From Solen grandis (taxonomy: Eukaryota; Mollusca; Bivalvia; Adapedonta; Solenidae), in assembly GCA_021229015.1 (NCBI GenBank), contig CM037789.1:29741452-29805451 (forward strand): a stretch of 64,000 bases of DNA. Reading direction: 5' to 3'. Positions 20,650-32,921 of the stretch are shown in pieces; position 1 is the first letter of the stretch, and each line of letters starts with the position of its first letter. A model generated the notes under the pieces. It was not told the origin of the DNA. It ran no database searches and saw only the letters and a program-made list of their open reading frames with translations. Made by a program: the position numbers and the translations under genes.

Positions 20650-21353
20650 AGCTCACCTGAGCAAAATGTGCTCAATGTGAGCCATTGTGACCGGTGAATG
20701 TCCGGCATCCATTATCTGGGTGTCCGTTGTCCGTCGTCAACACTTAACTTAAATGACATCTCCTCCTTAACTACTGGGCCAATTTACATAAAACTTTAAA
20801 GGAATATTCTTTGGGTGGTCCTCTTCCAAATTTGTTTAAGAAATGAATTCTATGCCAAAATCTGGTTGCAATGGCAACTAAAAGGGGAAAGTATGTGAAA
20901 ACTTCCAAAATCTTCTTCTCCAAAATTGTTGGCTGGATTTCAATTTTATTTAACACAGATGTTAGGTCACTCTCTGCCAAGATTATTAAATTATTTTGAT
21001 CTGTTGAAAAACATGTCACGCCAGGGGGCGGAGATAGTACAAATTTGAAAAATCTTTTGTCCAAAAGTATTGGCTGGTTTTCAAAGTTATGTGGCAGAGA
21101 TGTTCTTGGGTAACTCTGTACCAAGAGTGTTCATATTATTTGGACTGGTAAGAAAAACATGGCTGCCAGGAGGCATATATGTATATAGTACAAATTTGAA
21201 AATTCTTCTTGTCCAAAATTACTCATTGGATTTTGGCTGGCAGGGGGCAGAGCCCATTTTCCATAATATCATAAGATATTTGCTGTTTCTTTTCCTCTAC
21301 TAATACTTGTTTCTCAGGTGAGCGATCCGAGGGCCATCATGGCCTTCTTGTTT
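20650..21353 (+). mobile_element. AGCTCACCTGAG-type element, copy 2
   Basis: Begins AGCTCACCTGAGC and ends TCTCAGGTGAGCGATCCGAG plus GGCCATCATGGCC and TTCTTGTTTT. The terminal motifs are inverted repeats of each other. Three internal units share 'aaaattNttggctggattt'. It is joined head-to-tail to copy 3 with no spacer. Confidence 0.75.
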
Positions 21354-23081
21354 TTAGCTCACCTGAGCACTTGTGCTCGGGTGAGCTTTTGTGATCGCCT
21401 TTTGTCCGTCGTGCGTCGTCCGTCGTCCGTCGTCAACAATTGCTTGTGAACACTCTAGAGGCCACAGTTTTGGCCCAATCTTCATGAAACTTGGTCAGGA
21501 TGTTTGTCTACATGATATCTCGGATGAGTTCGAAATTGGGTCATGTGGGGTCAAAAACTAGGTCACTAGGTCAAATCTTAGAAAAACCATGTGAACACTC
21601 TAAAGGCCACAAATTTGGCCCAATCTTCATGAAACTTAATCAGGATGTTTGTCTACATGATATCTTGGATGAGTTCGAAATTGGGTCATGTGGGGTCAAA
21701 AACTAGGTCACCAGGTCAAATCTTAGAAAAACCTTGTAAACACTCTAGAGGCCACAGTTTTTGCCCAATCTTCATAAAATTTGGCCAGGATATTTGTCTA
21801 CATGATATCTCAGATTAGTTCGATATTGGGTCATGTGGAGTCAAAAACTAGGTCACGAGGTCAAATCTTAGAAAAACCTTGTGAACACTCTACAGGCCAC
21901 AATTTTGGCCCAATCTTCATGAAACTTGGTCAGGATGTTTGTCTACATGATATCTCGGATGAGTTCGAAATTGGGTCATGTGGGGTCAAAAACTAGGTCA
22001 CCAGGTCAAATCTTAGAAAAACATTGTGAACACTCTACAGGCCACAGTTGGCCCAATCTTCATGAAATTGGTCAGGGTGTTTGTCTATATGATATCTCAG
22101 ATGAGTTCAAAATTTTGGTCATGGGGTCAAAAACTAGGTCACCAGGTCAAATCTTAGAAAAACATTGTGAACACTCTACAGGCCACAGTAACCCAATCTT
22201 CATGAAATGGTCAGGGTGTTTGTCTATATGATATTGATGAGTTCAAAATGGGTAATGGGGTCAAAAACTAGGTCACCAGGTCAAATCTTAGAAAAACCTT
22301 GTGAACACTCTACAGGCCACAGTTATGGCCCAATCTTCATAAAATTTGATCAGGATGTTTGTCTACATGATATTTTGGATGAGTTCGAAAATGGGTAATG
22401 GGGTCAAAAACTAGGTCACCAGGTAAAATCTTAGAAAAACCTACTAAGGCCACAGTTTGCCCAATCTTCATAAATGTCAGGGTGTTTGTCTAATGATATC
22501 TTGGATGAGTTCGAAAATGGGTAATGGGGTCAAAAACTAGGTCACCAGGTCAAATCTTTGAAAAACTTTGTGAACACTCTACAGGCCACAGTTTTGGCCT
22601 AATTTTCATAAATTTTTTGGTCAGGATGTTTGTCTACATGATATCTTGCATGAGTTTTAAATTGGGTCATGTGGGATCAAAAACTAGGTCACCAGGTCAA
22701 ATCTAAGAAAAACCTTGTGAACTCTCTAGAGGCCACAGTTTTGCCAATTTCATAATTTGGTCAGGATGTTTGTCTAATTGATATATTGGATGAGTTTGAA
22801 AATGAGTCACATGAGGTCAAAAACTAGGTCACCAGGTCAAATCTAAGAAAAACCTTGTGAACACTCTAGAGGCCTACATTTTTGTCCCAGTCTTCATTAA
22901 ACTTAATATGAATGATGACTGCATGAATTCCCAGTTGAGTGCAAATTCAGGTAGGATCAATATGTAGGTCACTTAGTCAAATGTTAGAAAAACACTTTTA
23001 GATGCTAGATTTTTTGTCATTATGCCTAACACAGCCATCTTACTCAGGTGAGCGACACAGGGCCATCTTGGCCCTCTTGTT
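21354..23081 (+). mobile_element. AGCTCACCTGAG-type element, copy 3, with 145-bp internal tandem units
   Basis: Opens with a hairpin (AGCTCACCTGAGC ... GCTCGGGTGAGCT), then a gtccgtcgtccgtcgtc tract and about ten units of a 145-bp repeat. Each unit carries 'ggccacagttttggccc', 'gtcaggatgtttgtctac', 'gatgagttcgaaattggg' and 'ctaggtcaccaggtcaaat'. Early units are exactly 145 apart (21491, 21636, 21781, 21926), later ones are eroded. It ends ACTCAGGTGAGCGACACAGG and a GGCCATCTTGGCC hairpin. Open frames in both phases of the repeat are by-products. Confidence 0.85.
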
Positions 23082-23376
23082 TAAATGTCTAACAGTTTCA
23101 ATCAATTAATGAAAAGATGTTAATTAATTCTATTGTCTATATCATTTTTTTTTCAATCCATATGTCATCATGTTGAAACAGAATCATTTGTAAAATGTTT
23201 GTTGACATTTGTTTTCTTGTAAGGGCTAACTGCAATGATTTAACACATTTTCAGTTTCCAAATACAGTGTATTAATAAGTTTTGTAAATATTTTACAAAT
23301 TGTTTTCTTGAGTTATGCTAGGATTAAACAGAAAGTTGAAAACCATTACTTCACTGTTGCTGCCTGCACAACAGAT

Positions 23377-23618
23377 TTAACCCTTTCCCTCATAGAGGAA
23401 ACCATGAAAAGACCTATGCGAACAACATAAAACCAGATCAGCCTGCGAGTAACTCGCAGGCTGATCAGGTTTTATGCTGTTCGCTGCTCTTCAGTGGTCT
23501 GGAAATAAGGACTTTATAATTAAATTTGGTAAGGTTTAACTGTGGTTTTGTGCAGATCAGGCTTTATGTGGTACCTATTGAGTGCTTCAAAATGAGTCTA
23601 TATGAGGGAAAGGGTTAA
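23377..23618 (-). mobile_element. TTAA-flanked piggyBac-like MITE, copy 7
   Basis: Full-length, reverse orientation, both TTAA sites present, palindrome intact. Confidence 0.88.
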
Positions 23619-24689
23619 CTACATGTAATTTGCAATATTTATAGCTGTAGAATACAACTGTTGATAAAGCTTAACAATGCAGATCGCATGTTTTTTATTT
23701 AAATATTTCATACAATTTATATAATATTCTAGGAGCGTCCTTGTGGCATCAGACATGGCGCCATTCCTAAATTACTGTTTTATCACTTTCCTTGGTACTT
23801 GGGGAGATCCGTATTATCTTTTGCATCTTGAAGCAACAGTTTCTCCCAAAAGCAGTCTTTTAATTTGTCTGGAATATCTTCAGTATGAAAATTGAAGGTA
23901 AGAAAAAATGATAAGATGCAATGACCCTTATTCACTTGTGATTTTATATCTGAAGTAATTCCAGATCTAACACAATTTAAAATTCATCTCAGGATTTTAA
24001 TTTCAGATTTGTTTCCAATGGAAGACATTATTTATGTCACTGACAAATCCAAGGAAATATAACTAAGGCTGTGATATAGTGTTAATCACCTCCTATGTTT
24101 GTTACAAATGAGGGTATGCAGATATCAGACGTACCATGGAGAAAAGCAACCTGCAGGGTGTCTGTCAGATATTTATGTCACATATTCAATTTATTTTTCG
24201 TCTGTTTGATGGAATTTTAGGTTTAGAATTGGTCCATCAATCAGACATGATATGAAGAGGCAGGGAGCTGAGGCAGGATCTTCAGCATATTTAATGTTGC
24301 CATAGAAACTGAACCATTCTGCTGACATTATATAAAGTTTAATATGAGAATATAAAGCCTGTACCAGTTTTCATAGCTGCATTTCATATTTTCCGCTTTC
24401 AGAATTAGAAGAATATATGTTTCTATTGTAATAAGAATAACTGCAATTGTTGAAATATAAGGTTGTCGAGAGGTTTGTCGTAGACAGGTTTGCAGTTATA
24501 GTCCACCAATTACCATATTAAAAATACAGAGGGCTGACTGTAAAACTTTTATAATTGCATAATTGTCATAGAAATAGAATGAGATAGAGGAATTTTGTTG
24601 TCAGCCCTCGATATGTTCCAAGGTTTGGCTTTCCTTCAAAATGGATGGTGCACAATATTGTTAAGGAATACAACAGACTCACATGAAGT
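23619..24689. other. MON2 intron, no feature
   Basis: Unique sequence; I see no exon, terminal repeat or array. Confidence 0.4.
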
Positions 24690-24931
24690 TTAACTCTTTC
24701 CCTCATATAGACTCATTTTGACACACACAATAGGTACCACATAAAGCCTGATCTGCAGAAAACCACAGTTAAACCTTACCAAATTTAATTACAAAATCCT
24801 CATTTCCAGACCACTGAGGAACAGCGAACAGCATAAAACCTGATCAGCCTGCGAGTTACTCGCAGGCAGATCTGGTTTTATGCTGTTCGCATAGGTCTTT
24901 TCATGGTTTCCTCTATGAGGGAAAGGGTTAA
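24690..24931 (+). mobile_element. TTAA-flanked piggyBac-like MITE, copy 8
   Basis: Full-length; left end reads TTAACTCTTTCCCTCATA (one change in the TIR), right end TATGAGGGAAAGGGTTAA. Confidence 0.87.
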
Positions 24932-25084
24932 GGTACCGGTATTTCCTCTCGAATAGCTGTATTCCATATCTGGTCACTGGATGGTATTATTTCTATGACT
25001 CTTTGTCACTTTAAAGACATCTAGTAATGAAAATGTTTCGTTGAGAGTTGTTTCAAGTTTTGTTAGATTTATACAGCCGTCACA

Positions 25085-26225
25085 CTAAAGCCAGTCTCAC
25101 ACTAAGTCCTCAACGTTCTGCCATGATTTGACAGGATGTGGCGAGAACCTGTAGAGCGTGGCATGGTCTTTATGGACGTGAGGGACGTGGTCAGACTTTG
25201 GGCGTGGTTAGGATTCAGTCTAATTAGGTCGCAATGCCCAAACCTAGAAAGGATGTAGTGAAAACCTAGTAGGAACTTCATGGATGCAGTACAAGTTTGG
25301 TGTGAATGGGAGAGATTTTGTGAGGTTTCCACTACGTTGTCACTGGGTTGTCACTACTTCCTTACCACACCCTTGCTATGTCTATGAAGTTCTATCTACA
25401 ACACCTCAAGGTTTATGCTTAAACCATGTCAGGTCCACACCTCGTCGTAGAAGATCGCACTAGGCTGTAACTATACGTTTTCATTAGGTTTTCACTGTGT
25501 CCGAGTTAGTTACTGTGCATTTGGCATAAAAACGTTATGCTTTCCTGTTTGTTTCATTTCAATTCAGTAAGTTCACAAATGAACATCTTCTACTTGCTCT
25601 TCTACAAGGTCAACAAGCTGTGCTTGATGATGACATCGCCCTTGTTTTGATGCAGAGGAGGAGAAGGTGAAGGAATAGAAGGCAGCCTTGATCTTGTCAA
25701 GGAAAAAATAAAATTGACAAACTTCTTAACCCTTTCTCTCATAGAGGAAACCATGAAAAGACCTACGTGAACAGCATAAAACCAGATCAGCCTGCGAGTA
25801 ACTCGCAGGCTGATCAGGATTTATGCTGTTCGCTGCTCCTCAGTGGTCTGGTAATGAGGATTTTACAATTAAATTTGATAAGATTTAACTGTGGTTTTCT
25901 GCAGATCAGGCTTTATGTGGTACCTATGAGTGCTCAAAATGAGTCTGTATGAGGGAAGGGTTAACAGAGCCAGTGGATGCAGTGAAAATGTGTAAAGTGC
26001 ATGGCAAGAGTGCAGTGCGGTCTAATGCAGTGAGGACCTAGACCTGATGAGGACTTGAAAATGCACGTAGTAAGAACCAACTGAGAACATGAAAGACAGA
26101 ACCTGGCAAATACCGTAGTCGGAAATTGAAAACAACATTGAATTTCAAATTTGACCACGATCTCACAACGTTCATTGAATTTCCGGGACATAGTATGGTC
26201 TTGACAGTCTTCGTTCTAGGGTGAT
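25085..26225. repeat. Unclassified dispersed element, split by a MITE
   Basis: A stretch unlike the surrounding intron: richer in G/C and CpG, with repeated 'aagtcctcaacgttctgcc'-like, 'gtggt-gacttt', 'gcagtg' and 'tgaggacttg' motifs on both sides of MITE copy 9. Both flanking parts share the accented 'cacactaa/ctagggtga' style of ends. I cannot name the family and see no protein. Confidence 0.3.
25726..25964 (-). mobile_element. TTAA-flanked piggyBac-like MITE, copy 9
   Basis: Reverse orientation, TTAA on both sides, slightly shortened (239 bp) by small deletions near the right end (gtacctatgagtgctcaaa; gagggaaggg). Confidence 0.86.
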
Positions 26226-27067
26226 GAGGGGAAATAGGGTGGATTATCTAAGTTAACACTGAAACCTATGGGAAATAAACAATTCCTTAAAATGTGAAGA
26301 AAAAAATGAAACTAAATCTTGAGGAAAACTCGTGATGGAAAGCCACATGTATGATTGTGTTTCTAATTAATAATACAAATATCACCATGAAAAAAATGGA
26401 GATAATCACTTTTTTTAAGTATTCAATGGAGCAGTGGAGATAAACAATTTTCAGGGGGAGGTAATCAGAAAACTTAAGTCACAATATACATGTATCTTGT
26501 ACATTACACAGTTTGACAACTTTGAATTAATGTTATCAAGTTATATTTTATACTTGAAATCCGCAGTCTTATTAAAGCTACATGTGATACGAAACCAGTA
26601 CAAGGACGAATAATACCGGTTCATGAGTGGTTTGGGTATAACAGAAATGAACCAAGTACTAATTTTCAATAATTTTGTCATAACAGATAATTTGATATTT
26701 AAGATCAAAAACCTGTGTAGATATGATATAAATATATCAATTTCCATTTATTATTAGAAAATTTAATTTTATTTGAAAATATTCACTTGTTACCAAAAAT
26801 GACCTTGAAAGGAAAAAAAAAAACTGACGGGGGACAAGCATGACTTTGATGTTGTTAGTAAGATATGAATGGTCTGTAATACAAGTCCTGGAATATTTTG
26901 TGTGGTATATCATGGTACATACTGTGGTATTTTCCTAAAAACTATGGTATACCATGGTACAGTTCCAATCTGTGGTTCCCAGCTCTATTATTTGTATGTT
27001 TTTGGATGGATTGATGGCTATTGGACTGGGAAAACCTTAACTCACTGCGTTGTTTCTATGACAACAG
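26226..27067. other. MON2 intron, no feature
   Basis: AT-rich. A short internal repeat 'tggtatatcatggtac' / 'tggtataccatggtac' occurs at 26901-26960. The intron ends in gacaacag. Confidence 0.4.
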
Positions 27068-27196
27068 GTTGACTGGGTGACCATGAACTTTGTGCCGTTC
27101 GCGGAGAGATGTGTAGAGCTGGTGGTAGATATGTACAAGGCAACAGCCAATCACAACACAGTAATACAGTCACATGTCCTACAGAACATCATCAAG
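27068..27196 (+). CDS. MON2: MON2 internal exon VDWVTMNFVPFAERCVELVVD
   Basis: 43 codons in phase 0 at both ends (acceptor gacaacag, donor AAG|GTAAGA). Encodes VDWVTMNFVPFAERC, VELVVDMYKATANHNTVIQ and SHVLQNIIK, matching the MON2 block that precedes the C-terminal region. This is the last MON2 exon I can find; the remaining C-terminal part (about 250 residues in vertebrate MON2) is not seen downstream. Confidence 0.92.
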
Positions 27197-28495
27197 GTAA
27201 GACATTTCAACCAATCACAGCACAGTAGTATAGTCACATGATCAAGGTTTGGTATGTACATTACTCTGTGGATCCATTTCCCTGAATCTTTCATCTTCAA
27301 TTACATAAAACTGTGATAGACAGTCATTATAGGAAATAATACCCCCTAACTAAAACCTAAACTCTTTTAATGAAATCCATATATCATTAAATCATAATCA
27401 TGGTATTTCAAATGCTTTAAAAATTTCAATGCACAAGCAAGCATCTATTGACTTGGAGTTATATCCTATTTTGCTCAAAGTCTATAAAGGCTAGCATTTA
27501 CTATGATATACCCAGGATCATTTGATTGACCATGATCACAATAATGGATGGATTACCTTAATGGAAAATATAAGGCAACAATCACTTTCGTCATTTTTAT
27601 CAAAAAAGTTGGTTTTACTTTATTGTTTTATTGATTTTTGTGAAAAGAAAATTGAAACATTATTTCTGTAGAATCCTATTCCACATGTCAGAATAAGTTA
27701 CTCCCAGCATGCATCACCAGCATTGTTTATAGCCCAAGTACTTACATATCATACATCATTATTGAAATAAATAAACATTCACACACACATCTGTCATTGT
27801 TGTAAAATATTTTCATTTCCTATATGTCAAAATAGCAATTTCTAACTGTTACCTATGTCAGTTTAATTCATCGAAGCTTTTTGGATAACTTCTATCATTG
27901 ATTGTACTTACCATTGCTTTATGATTGAGATGATTCAGCTATACTTGCTGTAGTTTGTGAATAAAATATACAGGATGTTATATTTATATTGACACAATGA
28001 CATCAAACAAAAGATTTATGTGATCTATTGCTTTAAACTATTGTAAACAATTTTCAGACGTCACACTCATGTCAAAGATTTATTCTTGCTTGTGTAGATT
28101 TATTTCAAGTGACTTGTTAAAACTAAAGAGATTTCAAATATTGAACTACCAAATGTTTTATCTCAGTCAGAGTGATACATATACTTTGATTTATGTTTGG
28201 CATTTATTGAATATTATGGCAAATAACCAAGTATTGATATTTTAAAGATCATTGTTTTGAGTTTATCATATACATCTTGTATCATTTCTTCTTTTGATTT
28301 TTGAGGGCTTGAAGATATTATATTTTCTCCGTTTGGCTTCACTTCATGTCAATTGTATTTTAAGAGTAAAGTGACATTTATTTTGATGAGTAATGTATTT
28401 TGGTTCGTTTAGTTTACATCAATTGGGAAACAATTCCTGTTTTGGTGTTTGAATTTATTTCACATTCTGCTTTTCGATCAATATACAGTTATATG
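27197..28495. other. AT-rich non-coding sequence, essentially CpG-free
   Basis: No exon, repeat terminus or array recognised. In 27241-27480 there is no CG dinucleotide at all. Confidence 0.45.
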
Positions 28496-28718
28496 TTAAC
28501 CCTTTCCCTCATATAGACTCATTTTGACGCACTCAATAGGTACCACATAAAGCCTGATCTGCAGAAAACCAAAGTTAAACCTTATCAAATTTAATTACAA
28601 AATCCTCATTTCCAGACCACTGAGGAGCAGCGAACAGCATAAAACCTGATCAGGCTGTTCTGGTTTTATGCTGTTCGCATAGGTCTTTTCATGGTGTCCT
28701 CTATGAGGGAAAGGGTAA
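28496..28718 (+). mobile_element. piggyBac-like MITE, copy 10, with deleted palindrome
   Basis: Left TTAA and TIR intact; the central palindrome has lost about 20 bases (gatcaggctgttctgg) and the right TTAA is reduced to GTAA. Confidence 0.85.
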
Positions 28719-28859
28719 ATCAGACATGTCTCATATATTTCCAACTCTATATTCTTGAACACATGACTTCTGGAAACTAGGAATAACCCTTTATTCAAAT
28801 CCCCCTTGGTGTTCAATGTTTAAATTAGCAGTACTGAGGTGCATTGGAGTGTATATGGT

Positions 28860-29275
28860 AAAACTTAGAGATCTTTACTTTATTATTTTCTGTTGTCTAT
28901 CCGTCCGTCCGTCTGTCTTTTCGTCACACTTTTTCCGTCATGCAGGTAACACATGTGTTCCAGGAAACACTCTTGTATTTTTCTGTTGAAATTTTAAAGA
29001 CTTGCTTCAGTTGTTGCTCCTAGGAGCTAGGCATTATGGGTAATCTTGATATTTTAAATTTGGAGAATCAGCTGGTTTTAGAATAGAGCCAAGAAATTTA
29101 AATGGTATGAGAAAAAATGGATTTTTTTCATGATGTGCTGACTGTGTGAAAATCTGATTTTTGCATGAGCAAACAGAAGAAACCCTGATCAGACAGCTTC
29201 TGAAAAGAGCTGATCTGGGCTTACTATGTTTTGCAATGTGTCAAAATAAGTCGATATTACATAAAGGGTTAAAAG
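28860..29275. repeat. Fragments of a gtccgtcc repeat and of a diverged MITE relative
   Basis: 28890-28960 has 'ctatccgtccgtccgtctg' and 'cgtcatgcaggtaacac', as in the element at 113-655. 29125-29275 has 'catgagcaaacagaagaaac', 'gtgtcaaaataagtcgata' and a closing AAAGGGTTAA, as in the older MITE relatives. Confidence 0.45.
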
Positions 29276-30109
29276 AGAAAAAATACTATAATACAGGATT
29301 GCTTATATAAAGGGGGGTAATCATTTTATACTTAAATGGATTAGACATTTTGGGAGTTTTCTCCCCTGTCTGCTCACACACTTACCACACTAAGGTAATA
29401 TAGCTGAACCTATTCTTTTTTCCAGAGTTGAAAGAATAGAATTTTAAACTTTTTTTTATCCTACAATTAAGATTTTTAGGGTGAATATGATTCAACTATT
29501 TCAAATCTCTTTTCAAACTTAGCACCATGAATGGAAACCCGCCTGAACAGTCATGCAACTGTACTGTATTGATACCTCTCTGATCAACCAAATCACGCCC
29601 ACCTTTACTGACCTACAAATTTGTTCTCCACACCCACTTTTAGATCAGAGCAAAACAAGAGAGGGCCAGGTGCACATGTTGAAGTAATGACCTGCCTTCA
29701 ATCCCCTAATAACCATCCCTTTTCTTTCCCCATTGTAACCATTCAGACACCTCCAAAAACCTGAGATCAAAACTAAATCAGCCAAATGCTGTCATACTGA
29801 TCGGGTTTTACAATGTTCATTGGGTGCCAGAATATTATGGTGGATTTACAATCAGTATAAAATGGGTCATCCTGAGAGTGACAGATAAACCTGCAGGCTG
29901 ATCAGGATTACACGGGATACACAGGTTCATCTGTGTTGAGCAGCTTCCCTGAGGTCAGGGGTTAATTACCAGATCCCCTGGTGATACAGGGCTGGGATAG
30001 GGAGGAGAATGGGAGAAAGCCATTAATTGAATGATAATGACCCCATACCTGCAGATGTTGGTCAGCGTTATGTCACGGTGGCTCATGGTCACTCAGGCCA
30101 AGCCTCTGT
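29276..30109. other. Non-coding; no gene recognised
   Basis: Contains ordinary sequence and a short fragment (29870-29900, 'acctgcaggctgatcagga') resembling the MITE centre. Nothing else. Confidence 0.35.
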
Positions 30110-30502
30110 AGTCCTGAGTCATGGAGTCAGTGACATGGTACAGGCTGGTTCACCATGACCACGGTACTACTGGTACGTTAGTTTCAGCTGTCCAGACAGT
30201 GGTGGACACAATTATGATGTTTGCTGCTTTAACTCATCTCTTTTTACATTCATTTCAAAACAGCTTGTACCAATCTCTCTCATGGTTCTTGGTGTTTGTA
30301 CCAGTACTTCATTAGTGCCAGGGAAGTCTTGGAAAATTCTGTCCCCAGTGACCCCCACCCATATCAACAACGGATCAGACTTGTAACTACATGGTCCGTA
30401 ACCTGTTAACCCATGGACCATTGCACCTCTATGTTCATTCTATGTTATACTATCAAAACTCGTATGAATTTGTAGGACATTTGTATCAACAAATTCTCTT
30501 CA
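30110..30502 (+). repeat. Left arm of a 390-bp inverted duplication
   Basis: Starts GTCCTGAGTCATGGAGTC just inside 30110 and ends ACAAATTCTCTTCA at 30502. The reverse complement is present at 32389-32778 with only a few substitutions and small indels (for example around 30240-30262). ORFs seen in it are mirrored in the other arm and do not resemble known proteins. Confidence 0.93.
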
Positions 30503-30604
30503 TGTTTTTTTTGTGTGTTTTGTTGCTGTTCTTTTTATTTCTTTTCAAACCAATTCATCGCTCAGTTTAAATTAATTTTCATGGTATTGAGATAACTTAC
30601 TCTG

Positions 30605-30868
30605 TACAGAGGGGGGCCTTCGTGGCTGAGAGGGAAAGTCGCTGACTTTAACACTCACTTAGCCCCTCACCACGTGGGTTCGAATCCTGGCAGGGTCATT
30701 CAGATTTTCATGTGAGGAAGACTTCCAGCTGGCTTGCAGTAGGTCGGTGGTTCTACCCGGATGCCTCTGTGCATTCTGGTCTTCCTCCACCTGTAATTAG
30801 CTGGACGTCGCTATATGACTGAAATACTGTCAAAGCGACAGTAAACTCATATAGTCAAGTCTAGTCAA
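30605..30868 (+). mobile_element. tRNA-derived SINE
   Basis: Pol III A-box-like 'gtggctgagagg' and B box GGTTCGAATCC are followed by a body containing 'gtaggtcggtggttctacc', 'ggacgtcgctatatgac' and the tail 'actgaaatactgtcaaag'. It sits in the spacer of the inverted duplication. A reverse fragment of the same family is at 43237-43357. Confidence 0.75.
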
Positions 30869-31384
30869 GTCACTTTATACAGAATGTTGATTTATTTTGA
30901 CAGATTTAAGAATTTATTGTTGTTTCCAGACATAAATCTTTGAAAGTATTTTTTTATAAGTACAGTAATATCAAGATGCCTGGGATGTTTTGTGGGTATT
31001 GTATTGTTTATTATGTGGATTGTGAAAAACATTATCTTTGAAATGAATATTAAGATTACAACTTTACGTGAGCTTTTGGTGATTTCAGCTTGAGAATTAT
31101 TGAATTTGAGGAAATCGCGATGTAATAAATTGTGTCCATATGTATTTAATTTCAGTCTTTTGATTTCCCTAGATAAGAATGACTTAAACATCTGAGTATT
31201 TTAGTATAATGGTTGACTGTCTTTGTGAAATATTTATTCTCTAATAGTTTTGATATCTTTCTTTTCTAAGATAATAAGTTTTTTTCCTTTAAATTTTGCT
31301 AACATGGTTTGCATTCTACGTGTACTGTTAATTTTTAATAGTTTTAATATCTTTCTTTTAAAATAAAAAAAAAGGTAAAGTTTA

Positions 31385-31415
<31 letters not shown>

Positions 31416-32388
31416 AAAAAACAAAAAAAAAACAAATTCACAGACCTTAATTTGTAACATGTGAAAAACAAAAAGGTAAAGTTTACAGGTAGTTAAGTTA
31501 TAGGGAATGTTTCTTTTTTTTTTTTATTCAAATTATGATGTAAATGATATTTAATGATAGCTTTTCGTAATGGATTATTTTCTTAATCTATTTAGTTGTA
31601 CATGTAGTAGTGACAGTCTTGTTACAAAAGTTAATAGAATATTTAAAGGAGAACATCGAAAAGATAAAAAATGTAAAAAGTAGATTGTCAGTAAATCAGC
31701 TGGCAAAAGTCATGATTACATATACATGTATGTATAATTATAAACCAATCACAAATAAACACTGAGGAACATTTGTATGCCATTGATACATTTATCACTG
31801 CTTTGTTTAAACAAAATATTTTGGTCCTGTGTCGGTTGATTTTTTTTAAGCTTTTATCAGATATAATCATTAGAAGATAATCTGTATAAAAACTGATTAA
31901 TTTATAAGAATAAGGTTCATAATAGCTTGGTTGTTCTTTCTTATCTCTGGATTTGAACATTTTCTCTCCTTAATCCACGTGCAGTCACTTCTAAAGGAAC
32001 AAAGTATATATTCCTTGGGATTTATAACTGGTAGAATAAGGTAAAGGGTAATGTTGTGTAACACCTTTCTTTTTAGTTGAGAAAACAAAAAACAAGCAGT
32101 AAGTTGGTTTGTATAGGTGGAGACATAACAAGTGTGTGGGGGGATTGGGTGTTTTTAGAATAGGCTGTGTGTGTATAGTGCTGTATACCTGTGTTTCAAC
32201 AGAACAGAATAAACATGGCCTTCACCTTTATGTGCTTGTACCTGTGTGTGGGTGGGTAGGGGGTGGGGGACCTTGAGGGATTTTAAGGGGCTTAATATTC
32301 CACTGTTTAGTTATGATCCATGTAAGATCATTGTAATGTCAGGCCTGGCTGACACTGATTTTCAGTCTGAACAAGTTTTACAGTGTAC
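30869..32388. other. Spacer of the inverted duplication, non-coding
   Basis: AT-rich sequence with a poly(C)-poly(A) tract at 31386-31432 and a 'gtaaagtttac' repeat on either side. No gene recognised. Confidence 0.45.
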
Positions 32389-32778
32389 TGAAGAGAATTT
32401 GTTGATACAAATGTCCTACAAATTCATACAAGTTTTGATAGTATAACATAAAATGAACATAGAGGTGCAATGGTCCATGGGTTAACAGGTTACGGACCAT
32501 GTAGTTACAAGTCTGATCCGTTGTTGCTACAGGTGGGGGTCACTGGGGAGAGAATTTTCCAAGACTTCCCTGGCACTAATGAAGTACTGGTACAAACACC
32601 AAGAACCATGAGAGAGATTGGTACAAGCTGTTTGAATGAATGTAAAAGAGATGAGTTAAAGCAGCAAACATCATAATTGTGTCCACCACTGTCTGGACAG
32701 CTGAAACTAACGTACCAGTAGTACCGTGGTCATGGTGAACCAGCCTGTACCATGTCACTGACTCCATGACTCAGGACT
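32389..32778 (-). repeat. Right arm of the 390-bp inverted duplication
   Basis: Reverse complement of 30110-30502. The outer end stops at the base where a half MITE begins (32779). Confidence 0.93.
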
Positions 32779-32921
32779 GCTGTTCGCTGCTCCTCAGTGG
32801 TCTGGAAATGAGGACTTTATAATTAAATTTAGTAAGGTTTAACTGTGGTTTTCTGCAGATCAGGCTTTATGTGGTACCTATTGAGTGCGTCAAAATGAGT
32901 CTATATGAGGGAAAGGGTTAA
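32779..32921 (-). mobile_element. Half piggyBac-like MITE, copy 11, fused to inverted-repeat arm
   Basis: Starts GCTGTTCGCTGCTCCTCAG, at the foot of the central palindrome, and runs to an intact right end TATGAGGGAAAGGGTTAA. The left half and the palindrome are absent. Confidence 0.85.

Noticed and set aside
21491..22706. Repeat protein with units like MVRMFVYMISRMSSKLGHVG
   Set aside because: Frames alternate and are broken by stops every unit; they result from the 145-bp DNA repeat.
21354..23081. Helitron
   Set aside because: A 3' hairpin is present but the CTRR terminus is not seen and the ends carry inverted motifs, which Helitrons lack.
30121..30421. Proteins encoded in both arms of the inverted duplication (e.g. 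MESVTWYRLVHHDH...)
   Set aside because: The match between arms is at DNA level in both strands' frames; no domain, and indels between arms shift the frame.
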